Source: Gammaproteobacteria bacterium (GTDB taxonomy: Bacteria; Pseudomonadota; Gammaproteobacteria; Steroidobacterales; Steroidobacteraceae). Taken from it: a stretch of DNA of 8,400 bases. The stretch lies in NCBI GenBank assembly GCA_030830595.1, contig JAURMS010000221.1:1-8400 (forward strand), given 5' to 3'. The translations under genes were made by a program, and so were the position numbers. Of this stretch, positions 1 through 6,914 are shown one piece after another (the first letter of the stretch is position 1; every line of letters starts with the position of its first letter). The notes under the pieces were generated by a model that did not search any database, was not told the origin of the DNA, and saw nothing but the letters and a program-made list of their open reading frames with translations.

Positions 1-1109
1 CCAGCCTTGAGCGCGACAATGGGGTCAATGAATTCCGCCAGGGGTATCTCGGAATAGTCCGGGTCACCGAGCCAGGTGCGCCGGTTGGCAGCCGCCCGCT
101 TCATCACCTCCGCCAGCAGGTGCACCTCGGCCGCAGAGCCTGCACCCATGGCCTGCAAGTCATGAACCGAGAGCATGTTCAGCATTTGCACCAGCGTCGC
201 GCCGCCGGCACTCGGGGGCGGCATGCTCAACACCCGGTAGCCGCGGTAATTGCCTGTCAAGGGCTCGCGCTCCACCACCCGGTAGGACGCCAAGTCTTCC
301 AGCGTGATCAGGCCGCCCGCCGATTCCATTGCCGCAACGATCCGCTGCGCGAGCTCGCCCCGATAGAATGCTTCCACGCCATCCTTACTGATGAGGGCCA
401 GGGAAGCCGCCAGATCGGGCTGCACGAGGCGCTCGCCTGCGACCCAATTCCGCTCCCCGGGAGGCAGGTAGGCCGCCGCGCTGGCCTCGAATCGCCGCAG
501 CGTCTCTGAAGCCTCACCCAGGGCATAGGCGAGATCCTCAGAGATCTCGATCCCCTCTGTCGCCAAGGCCAGCGCGGGCGCCACCAGTTCGGGCCAGGGC
601 AGAGAACCCCATCTCTGCCAGGCCTCATATAAACCGGCCACCGTACCCGGCACCGCCGCAGCCCGCGGCCCGTAGGTCAACGCCTCCCAATCCAGCTTGC
701 CGTCCTCGCCCCTGAACAGGGCATCAGAACTGGCTTCAGGGGCCACGGATCGGTAGTCCAGAGCGATGGTCCGACCCTCCCCACCCAGATGGACCAGCAT
801 GAAGCCACCCCCGCCAAGGTTGCCGGCTCTTGGCAGCGTGACGGCCAGGGCAAAACCCATTGCCACGGCGGCATCAATGGCGTTTCCGCCCTGGGCCAGG
901 ACATCACGCCCGACCGCAGCGGCGAGGTCATTCTGCGCAACCACCATGCCATGGCGAGCGACCACTGGCTGATGGATCGAGGCGTAATTGATGATCGACT
1001 GGCGGGTCTGCGCCGCGGTGGGCAGGGCCACGAGCATCAAAGCCAGCGGCGCGACCAGGGAAGTCAGTACCCCGGGCAACAATCTTGGGCAGCGGTTTGG
1101 TCTTTGCAT
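1..1109 (-). CDS. ggt: Gamma-glutamyltranspeptidase, N-terminal part (3' end beyond the window)
   Basis: The gene encodes a periplasmic or secreted enzyme that cleaves the gamma-glutamyl bond of glutathione and related peptides (hydrolysis or transfer). I translated the minus strand from the ATG at 1109-1107; the frame stays open for 369 codons to the left edge. Residues 1-33 form a Sec signal peptide (basic start, hydrophobic stretch, PTAA before Q34). Family blocks follow: LAQGGNAIDAAVAMGFALAV (about 71-90), AGNLGGGGFM (95-104), DYRSVAP with R120 matching the substrate-carboxylate arginine of E. coli Ggt, PGTVAG, ITLEDLASY, and SMPPPSAGG (295-303). The family precursor is autocleaved at a catalytic threonine near residue 390, which lies outside the window, so activity cannot be judged. 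No strong Shine-Dalgarno precedes the start; the signal peptide decides it. The family call is secure. Confidence 0.95.
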   Translation of the reverse strand, partial: MQRPNRCPRLLPGVLTSLVAPLALMLVALPTAAQTRQSIINYASIHQPVVARHGMVVAQNDLAAAVGRDVLAQGGNAIDAAVAMGFALAVTLPRAGNLGGGGFMLVHLGGEGRTIALDYRSVAPEASSDALFRGEDGKLDWEALTYGPRAAAVPGTVAGLYEAWQRWGSLPWPELVAPALALATEGIEISEDLAYALGEASETLRRFEASAAAYLPPGERNWVAGERLVQPDLAASLALISKDGVEAFYRGELAQRIVAAMESAGGLITLEDLASYRVVEREPLTGNYRGYRVLSMPPPSAGGATLVQMLNMLSVHDLQAMGAGSAAEVHLLAEVMKRAAANRRTWLGDPDYSEIPLAEFIDPIVALKA

Positions 1110-1151
1110 GCAAGATCGCTCGATAGACAACCAGTCCAGAGTGTACCCCGG

Positions 1152-1165
1152 TTGATCGTGGTCAA
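1152..1165. promoter_or_regulatory. Near-palindrome in the ggt / GH9 divergent spacer, possible operator
   Basis: The 121-bp spacer between the two divergent genes holds TTGATC-gt-GGTCAA, with arms matching at 5 of 6 positions. On the minus strand the same bases contain TTGACC (1165-1160), a good -35 match for ggt, but the nearest -10-like TACACT (1145-1140) is only 14 bp away, which is short for sigma70. No convincing plus-strand promoter for the GH9 gene was found. The site could be chance, so this is a weak call. Confidence 0.2.
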
Positions 1166-1219
1166 TGCTTATGGTCGCCTGCGAGCCGCTCAACTATGGT
1201 GGCGCCTGCAGGGAATGGC

Positions 1220-1225
1220 AGGGGG
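1220..1225 (+). promoter_or_regulatory. Ribosome binding site that sets the GH9 start
   Basis: AGGGGG ends 5 nt before the ATG at 1231. The frame is open further up, with an in-frame ATG at 1165. Starting there would put 22 mostly polar or charged residues before the signal peptide and would lack this ribosome binding site, so 1231 is preferred. Confidence 0.7.
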
Positions 1226-1230
1226 ATGAC

Positions 1231-3600
1231 ATGAAAGCGCAATTCCGTACCCGATGCGGGTTGATGGTGGCCTTGGTGCTGGCGCAGGCACCGGCGTTAG
1301 CCGAGGTCATCACGACCCAACTGGGCTTTACCCCGGACGACCCCAAGTCTGCCGTACTGACCGTAGCCTCTGGCAGCAGCGTGATCCCGAGCTTCGAGGT
1401 GGTGCTGGCAGAAGACGTCACTCAGGTGCTACACCGCGGCGAAGCCAGCCAGGTACTCGCCTACCCCGCCCACTGGATAGGCTCTGACCTGCTGGGCGAC
1501 ACCTATCACCTGGACTTCTCGGCAGCCGAACTGCCTGCAGGCCGCTACCGCATTCGTAGCCAGGGTCAATGGTCGGCGCCCTTTCAGGTTACTGACTCCA
1601 TCTATGACCTCAGGGCCATGGATCCCCTGGGATTTTTCCGAATTCAGGGGTCGGCGGTTGGTGTCACCTGGGCCTCGCTCGATGGCATTCAAGGCGGTCA
1701 CGGACCGGATCACCTCGATGATGCAAGGCAGGCCACGCGCAAGGATCGCGGGGGTGGCGATGCCGCACTGATCGAGCAAGACCTGTTGCAGTTGCCGGGT
1801 GGCCGAATCGACGTCTCCGGCGGCTGGTCCGACGCCGGCGATTACAACAAGTACATGGGCAACACCCCTTGGGCAGCCTATCTGCTGCTGCTGACGGCCG
1901 AGGAGCGGCCAGGCTATTGGTCAGGATCGGACACGGATGGCAACGGCGAGCCGGACTTGCAGCAGGTGACGCGTCACGCGCTCGACTGGATGCTGAAAAT
2001 GCAGCACATTGACGGCTCTACCTATGAGCGGGTCTTTAGTGGCTATTCCGCCGCCTTCGATGGCCGGCCTGACTTGGCTACCGATAATCGTATCGGCACC
2101 CGCGACGATCGCCCCCTGGACACCGATCGTTACGCCGACATCACGGCGAAGTCGGCTTACGCGTGGGCCGTGGGCTACCGGGTGCTCGGCGACACGCGCT
2201 ACCTGGAAGCGGCCCGACGGGCATGGCAGTGGGCCTATGACCATCCAGCGCAGGTCAAGGACCAGGCCTACGGCGGGGGACTGTACTTTGGCGATCTCGA
2301 GATGGGCCTTGCACTCGGGGCCCTCGAGTTGCACCGTGCCGAACTGGCCGAGGATGGCAGCGCAGATCCACGCTATATGGGCTATGCAACCCAGCGGGTG
2401 GCCGCTCATCTTCGCTCGGGTGACTGGACCAACCCCAGCGCCTGGGACTTTCACGGCTCGATGGTGCTGCAGCGCTATTTCGAGTTCGCCTCCAGCGAGG
2501 ATCGCCAGCGCATCCTGGACCAGCTGGGGGGTCGTCGTGACTGGTCGCGCAACCGCCAACTGACCAATGCTTGGCGCTTCAATGACGAGGCCGTCTACGG
2601 TGGCTTCGGCCAGAATGATCTTTCCACGGCGGGTGCCTGGGATGCCCTCTGGCTGTTCGCCCAGACAGGGCAGCGCTCGTACTATGACTATGCGGTGGAT
2701 CAGATGGCCTGGGTATTCGGGCGCAATCCATTTGGTGAATCGTGGCTTGCTTCCGGGCAGGTGAGCGAATACACGCGCGTACCTCACTGGCGCGCCACCG
2801 GTAAGCGGGCCATTGAGGGCGTGGTGGTACCTGGCGCGGCGGACATGAACGGCAACGGACTGCCCGATTATGCAGACACTGGCGAGTGGTTCTACGCCGA
2901 GCCCACCATCAACCAGCAGGCGATGTTCGTTCGCACCATGACGGAGCTTTTTCACGCCTCCGGCGGCAGTTCAGGCCCGCCCCCCAACCTGCCTCCGACG
3001 CTTAACGTGTTGTCCCCAACGGCTGGACTGGTGGCCACCGGGTCGCTTGACCTGCTGGTGACCGCCACCGACACCGATGGCGTGACCTCGGTGACCTACA
3101 GCCTCGACGGCGGCCCCGCAAGCTCGCTCGCGCCGCTGGGAAGCGACCGCTACGGTACCGTGCTCGATAGCCTCTTGATGACTGACGGCCTCCACGAACT
3201 GACATTTCTGGCTACCGACGCCGGCAGCCGCGAAGCCCGAGTCACCGTGTCCTTCAGCGTCCGCAACTCCGCCCAGGAGGCAATGCATGTGGGCGACATG
3301 GAGGTCACCATCGCGCGTAAGGGCAAGAGCCGTGTCCAGGGCATCTGCCGGATCAGGGTTATCGATTCCTTCGGGATGCCGGTACCCGGCGCCACGGTGA
3401 ACGGCGGCTGGTCGGGCGCGGCGACTGACACCTTCAACGTCATGACGGACAGCGACGGCTGGGCGATCGATTACTCCAACTCCGCGATCCTGGCATCCGG
3501 ATCGCGCTTCACCTGCAGCGTCGATGGCCTCGGCCTGGCGGGTTGGGTCTACGATGCGTCGGCCAATGAACTGGACAGCCTGACAACCATCGTACCGTGA
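1231..3600 (+). CDS. Secreted glycoside hydrolase family 9 (cellulase-like) with C-terminal Ig-like and MHVGD domains
   Basis: This is a 789-residue exported glycosidase, probably cleaving beta-1,4-glucan or a related beta-linked polysaccharide by inversion, as GH9 enzymes do. Residues 1-24 are a signal peptide ending ALA. Residues 25-121 form the cellulase N-terminal Ig-like domain. Residues about 124-575 form the GH9 barrel: GGWSDAGDYNKY at 197-208 carries the expected aspartate pair D201 and D204 (D204 the likely base), VPHWR at 517-521 matches the PHHR motif, and E557 in YAEPTIN fits the general acid. A GGSSGPPPNLPP linker (about 577-590) leads to an Ig-like domain (590-680) and a C-terminal domain starting AMHVGD (684-789). 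Oddities are the divergent segment around the acid and two DxDGNGxPD-like loops (234-242, 538-546). Substrate is not readable: GH9 also includes exo-glucosaminidases and beta-glucosidases. The next gene, 185 bp downstream, also encodes a putative glycosidase. Confidence 0.9.
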   Translation: MKAQFRTRCGLMVALVLAQAPALAEVITTQLGFTPDDPKSAVLTVASGSSVIPSFEVVLAEDVTQVLHRGEASQVLAYPAHWIGSDLLGDTYHLDFSAAELPAGRYRIRSQGQWSAPFQVTDSIYDLRAMDPLGFFRIQGSAVGVTWASLDGIQGGHGPDHLDDARQATRKDRGGGDAALIEQDLLQLPGGRIDVSGGWSDAGDYNKYMGNTPWAAYLLLLTAEERPGYWSGSDTDGNGEPDLQQVTRHALDWMLKMQHIDGSTYERVFSGYSAAFDGRPDLATDNRIGTRDDRPLDTDRYADITAKSAYAWAVGYRVLGDTRYLEAARRAWQWAYDHPAQVKDQAYGGGLYFGDLEMGLALGALELHRAELAEDGSADPRYMGYATQRVAAHLRSGDWTNPSAWDFHGSMVLQRYFEFASSEDRQRILDQLGGRRDWSRNRQLTNAWRFNDEAVYGGFGQNDLSTAGAWDALWLFAQTGQRSYYDYAVDQMAWVFGRNPFGESWLASGQVSEYTRVPHWRATGKRAIEGVVVPGAADMNGNGLPDYADTGEWFYAEPTINQQAMFVRTMTELFHASGGSSGPPPNLPPTLNVLSPTAGLVATGSLDLLVTATDTDGVTSVTYSLDGGPASSLAPLGSDRYGTVLDSLLMTDGLHELTFLATDAGSREARVTVSFSVRNSAQEAMHVGDMEVTIARKGKSRVQGICRIRVIDSFGMPVPGATVNGGWSGAATDTFNVMTDSDGWAIDYSNSAILASGSRFTCSVDGLGLAGWVYDASANELDSLTTIVP

Positions 3601-3633
3601 GGGTGACTGGCCGGGCCCTGATCCATTCTCGAT

Positions 3634-3666
3634 CACGGCCGCCGGCGTGTTCGCCAGCCGGCCGTG
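3634..3666 (+). terminator. GC-rich hairpin after the GH9 gene, candidate terminator
   Basis: CACGGCCG (3634-3641) pairs with CGGCCGTG (3659-3666), and inside it GGCG (3644-3647) pairs with CGCC (3652-3655) around a TGTT loop, with a small internal mismatch between the two stems. It begins 33 bp after the GH9 stop. No T-run follows on the plus strand, so it is not a textbook intrinsic terminator. It may instead stabilise the 3' end or assist Rho-dependent ending. It suggests the two glycosidase genes are separate transcription units. Confidence 0.45.
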
Positions 3667-3726
3667 CGCCGTCAGTGGGAAGCGCGCCGGATGCCGAAGG
3701 GTTGGCGGACATAACAGCAACCAGAG

Positions 3727-3755
3727 TTGGAGAGCGGTCACAATCCTAGTAAATA
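3727..3755 (+). promoter_or_regulatory. Weak sigma70-like promoter candidate for the lipoprotein glycosidase
   Basis: TTGGAG (3727-3732) and TAAATA (3750-3755) stand 17 bp apart in a locally AT-richer stretch. Each box matches its consensus at only 3 of 6 positions, so this rests mainly on spacing, location and local composition. Confidence 0.25.
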
Positions 3756-3785
3756 TCCCTATCCATCCAGGCACGCCAGGTTGTT

Positions 3786-6700
3786 ATGCTTTCAGCGCGA
3801 TGGGGTATTGGCACCAAATTGGTGCGCAGTCGGAATGTTCGTACCGGGGGCCTTCACTTGTTGCGCATGCTCGTCATTATCGTCGTCCTCGGCGCCGTGG
3901 CGTTGGGCGGTTGTGGCCGGACGGACTTGCCGACCTCACCCCCTCAGACCGCCAGCAACCTGCCATCAGGCAAATCCACGCCCTCCGGGGTGGAGCTATC
4001 GACTGCGACGGCCGCAATCACCGTCTCCTCGACCGTGGTGGGCACCACCCCGGAAGTTCTCGGCTACAACCTGGCCCATACCCTCACTGATTCAAACGTT
4101 CGTGACTGGTGGCGCTATTCGGGTGTGAAGGCCGCGAGGGTTTTCCTGAGTGCCTCCGACATTGAGGCTACTGACGATCTAGTCGGCACCGGTGACGGTG
4201 TTGGGAGCCAGTCCGCTTTTGAGGCGCGTCGGGCTGCCTTGCGCGCCAACGCCGCCGATCCGGCTCAGGCACTGGATAGCCAGTACGTCAACTGGTCCCA
4301 ATTCGAAATCGGCTATTCAACCATGGCTTCGGGTAACAACCGATTTGTGGTCAATCAAGCCTTCCCCATGCTGCGCGGTCTCGGTGTCGACATACTGGTG
4401 AATGTCACCGCGTCTCCCTCCCGCTTCCCACTGGGCGGATCGACCGACTATGCAAATCTCTGGGAGCTCTGGCAGCATTACTACGCGCAGGCTTTCATGT
4501 TGAGCCGAGATTACCAAGTCCGTCGCTTCAGCATGTTCAACGAGCCTAACGGATGGTCACCAGCCATCACGGTCGAAGACTGGGCGCTACGCCTACGGGT
4601 CTGCTCGGACGCCATCCAGTCTGCCGTCGCAGACATGAACTCCCGCTATGGTCGTGCGCTCTCCGTGGAAGTGCTGGCTCCCAATACGGCCAATGGCGCC
4701 ACCAAGTATGACGATCCCGCAGACTATTGGGGCCGACAGGCGATAACGGAACGCGGTCAGGGCATCTGGTCGGTCGCGCCTCCTGATTGGTCCAACCTGC
4801 ATGTGTACAACTACCAGAAGTACAGCATGCTTACGGACTCAACCGCCACGAGCAGCGGTTACGTGAACGACTTTGATGACCTCCGGTCGAAAATCGCCGC
4901 TGACATGAGTGGCACGCCCCTGCCGCTGGCCCTCACTGAATACAACGTTCGTACTGGTCTCAACTACGACGGTCGGGTGGAGACAGCGGATTCCCCGTCG
5001 GACTACGTGGCACTCGGGGCCAACAGCATCGCCCTGGCCGAGCGCGGTGCCCGGCAGCTGTATTTGTTCAAGTTCGGCATGACCGAGCGCGCTTCCCCGA
5101 CCAATTATCCGGTAGCCAAGAACGGTACGCACTATGTCCAGAATTCAACTGCTGGCGTAAACAATTACGGCGGCTCAGCCGCCACTGCGGAAGTGTATCG
5201 GTTGTTCGTCAAGGCCGCCGGACAGAGTCGCGAACGTCTGCAATTCTCGAGCACGCTTGGCAACGACGTGCGCATCCAGGTCACGCGCGATACCACCACC
5301 GGCGCCATCCATGTCTTCGTTGCCAACCGCAACACCACTGCTGTCACCTTTGACGTCGACCTGGCTGCCCTCGCTGTCGATGAGGGTAGCCTCGTGACCG
5401 TCGAGGAAGTCAGCGAAGTCACCCGCGGAGCGGTTGCCCTGTTCACAACCGTCAACAGCGGGCGTATTCCCGCGCTTTCCATGCCGGCGCAATCCGTCCG
5501 GCTATTTTCGATTTACGATGGCGCGACGACGGCGCCCACCCAGGTGGTTGCAGCAGAGGATGCGGTCCTGCGCGATGGATCGAAGGGGCGTAGGGTAACG
5601 GGATCTACCACCAACCCGTTGTTGATGCGTGCAGACGGCACCACCTCCGGACGCCGCGTGAGCCTATTGAAATTCGCGGTGCCCACCTACTGGAACGGCA
5701 CCCATCGGGTCCTGCTGGTCCTGAACGCCTCCACCACCTCCGGCAACACACCGATCCAGGCACACCTCTACGGGCTCCATGACGACAGTTGGAACGAGGC
5801 TTCCATCACCTTTGCCGGGCTCAACACTGCTCTTCTCCAGAACGTCGGCTCCGGCAGTTTGATCGCCAACAACGTGGTGGCCAACCAGGGGTCAACGACA
5901 GAGATCCTGGGTCAACTGGTCGCGAACTCGACGACCCGTGAGGACAAGGTCGTTGACGTAACTGATTTCATCATTCGCCAGTCAGATGGTTACGCTTCCT
6001 TCCTGTTGGTCCAGGACCATCGTTGGGACGTGAAATTGCCGGAGAAGACCGCCGGTGATATCCAGCCGGCCGGGATCGCAATCACTTCCCGCGAGGGCTC
6101 GACTAAGCCCAGATTGCTGATCTACGGGGGCGCAGTGGTCGGAACTGCCCCCACGATCGTCCAACAGCCCTCGGCTCAAACCGTAGTGGCGGGCAACTCG
6201 GCCACGTTCGCCGTACAGGCAGCCGGCGACCCGCCCTTCACCTACCAGTGGCGAAAGGACGGCACGGCGATTGCCGGTGCCTCCGCAGCCAGCTACGTTA
6301 TTGCCGCGACAACTTCCGCAGACGGTGGAAATTACTCGGTAGTGGTTACCAACCCCTACGGCACCGTCATCAGCGCCAGCGCCACCCTTACAGTGACCTC
6401 CTCTACGGGTACGCCGATCGTTGCAGAATTCGAGAATCTAGCCAGGGCGGCGAGTTCAGGGGATGCGATCCGTATCGAAAAGGACGCCAAGGCCTCGGGG
6501 GGCAAGAGCCTGCTGTTCCGAGCCTCATCGGTCGGCGACTACCTCACCCTCGCCCTCGACGTGCCGACAGCCGGCAGCTACGCCGTTTCTTTTACCGCCA
6601 AGATGCAGAGTGACCGTGGCATTTTCCAGTTGAAGGTGGCAGATACATTGGCCGGACCCTACCTGGAGGTAGATACCCCAAAGGACGAATACCGTTCCTC

Positions 6701-6848
6701 CATCACCTTCGGGTCGGTAGGCGCTTTCACCCAGAGAGTCATTTTCACGACCCCGGGAACCAAGTACCTGCGCTTCGAGGTCACCGGCCGCAACGTACAG
6801 AGCAGCGGCTACTACCTGAGCCTCGACAAGCTGACCCTGACGCCCTGA
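3786..6848 (+). CDS. Putative lipoprotein glycosidase (TIM-barrel type) with CBM96-like, Ig-like and CBM6/35-like domains
   Basis: The product has 1020 residues from this ATG and is likely outer-membrane anchored and polysaccharide-degrading. The lipobox is LGGC with C43 lipidated; the +2 residue is G, so there is no inner-membrane aspartate signal. Residues about 85-490 look like a clan GH-A TIM barrel: FNEPNG puts the candidate acid/base at E253, and LTEYN puts the candidate nucleophile at E385. A beta-sandwich (about 485-577) follows, as in GH30/39/51 enzymes, then a DNRLRE/CBM96-like domain (586-782, beginning AEDAVLRDG), an Ig-like domain (788-875), and a CBM6/35-like domain (878-1020) ending LSLDKLTLTP. 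I cannot assign the barrel to a named GH family, and the substrate is unknown. The start is uncertain: ATG 3786 has a weak ribosome site and gives a 42-residue signal, long for a lipoprotein, while TTG 3858 gives a usual 18-residue signal. Its domain style resembles Verrucomicrobiota surface enzymes, which is an impression and not a search result. Confidence 0.8.
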   Translation: MLSARWGIGTKLVRSRNVRTGGLHLLRMLVIIVVLGAVALGGCGRTDLPTSPPQTASNLPSGKSTPSGVELSTATAAITVSSTVVGTTPEVLGYNLAHTLTDSNVRDWWRYSGVKAARVFLSASDIEATDDLVGTGDGVGSQSAFEARRAALRANAADPAQALDSQYVNWSQFEIGYSTMASGNNRFVVNQAFPMLRGLGVDILVNVTASPSRFPLGGSTDYANLWELWQHYYAQAFMLSRDYQVRRFSMFNEPNGWSPAITVEDWALRLRVCSDAIQSAVADMNSRYGRALSVEVLAPNTANGATKYDDPADYWGRQAITERGQGIWSVAPPDWSNLHVYNYQKYSMLTDSTATSSGYVNDFDDLRSKIAADMSGTPLPLALTEYNVRTGLNYDGRVETADSPSDYVALGANSIALAERGARQLYLFKFGMTERASPTNYPVAKNGTHYVQNSTAGVNNYGGSAATAEVYRLFVKAAGQSRERLQFSSTLGNDVRIQVTRDTTTGAIHVFVANRNTTAVTFDVDLAALAVDEGSLVTVEEVSEVTRGAVALFTTVNSGRIPALSMPAQSVRLFSIYDGATTAPTQVVAAEDAVLRDGSKGRRVTGSTTNPLLMRADGTTSGRRVSLLKFAVPTYWNGTHRVLLVLNASTTSGNTPIQAHLYGLHDDSWNEASITFAGLNTALLQNVGSGSLIANNVVANQGSTTEILGQLVANSTTREDKVVDVTDFIIRQSDGYASFLLVQDHRWDVKLPEKTAGDIQPAGIAITSREGSTKPRLLIYGGAVVGTAPTIVQQPSAQTVVAGNSATFAVQAAGDPPFTYQWRKDGTAIAGASAASYVIAATTSADGGNYSVVVTNPYGTVISASATLTVTSSTGTPIVAEFENLARAASSGDAIRIEKDAKASGGKSLLFRASSVGDYLTLALDVPTAGSYAVSFTAKMQSDRGIFQLKVADTLAGPYLEVDTPKDEYRSSITFGSVGAFTQRVIFTTPGTKYLRFEVTGRNVQSSGYYLSLDKLTLTP
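3811..3825. promoter_or_regulatory. Perfect 7-1-7 palindrome, candidate operator for the lipoprotein glycosidase
   Basis: GCACCAA-A-TTGGTGC is an exact inverted repeat with 7-bp arms and one central base. It lies 25 bp inside the gene if translation starts at 3786, but 32 bp before the start if it begins at TTG 3858. Its short, symmetric form suits a dimeric repressor site better than an RNA hairpin, since a 1-nt loop cannot form. No matching regulator is encoded in the window. Confidence 0.4.
3846..3850 (+). promoter_or_regulatory. Possible ribosome binding site for an alternative TTG start at 3858
   Basis: GGGGG ends 7 nt before a TTG codon at 3858-3860 in the frame of the lipoprotein glycosidase. 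Starting there gives LLRMLVIIVVLGAVALGGC, a signal peptide of normal lipoprotein length with one arginine near the start. ATG 3786 has only a weak AGG 5 nt upstream. The choice is unresolved. Confidence 0.4.
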
Positions 6849-6876
6849 TACCGTGGCCGGTGACCCAAGGCTCCTC

Positions 6877-6882
6877 TATACT
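6877..6882 (+). promoter_or_regulatory. Probable -10 box of the ndh promoter
   Basis: TATACT matches the sigma70 -10 consensus at 5 of 6 positions and lies in the 66-bp gap before ndh. No good -35 sits 16-18 bp upstream, where the bases are GC-rich. Transcription from it would begin near 6889 and give a leader of about 26 nt. It indicates that ndh has its own promoter and does not depend on read-through from the glycosidase gene. Confidence 0.5.
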
Positions 6883-6914
6883 TATTAGCCTTTCTCCACC
6901 AAGGTACGCGCTGG

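Noticed and set aside
1206..1213. CCTGCAGG palindrome just before the GH9 ribosome site
   Set aside because: Eight bases of GC-rich symmetry is expected by chance in this composition and no second copy was seen near other starts.
1165..1230. Earlier in-frame ATG extending the GH9 protein by 22 residues
   Set aside because: The extension is not signal-like and would bury the signal peptide; the ATG at 1231 has AGGGGG at 5 nt.
1921..2955. Long open frame (344 codons) on the minus strand within the GH9 gene
   Set aside because: The plus-strand frame has clear GH9 motifs through this stretch; the antisense protein has no recognisable domain, and such frames are common opposite GC-rich genes.
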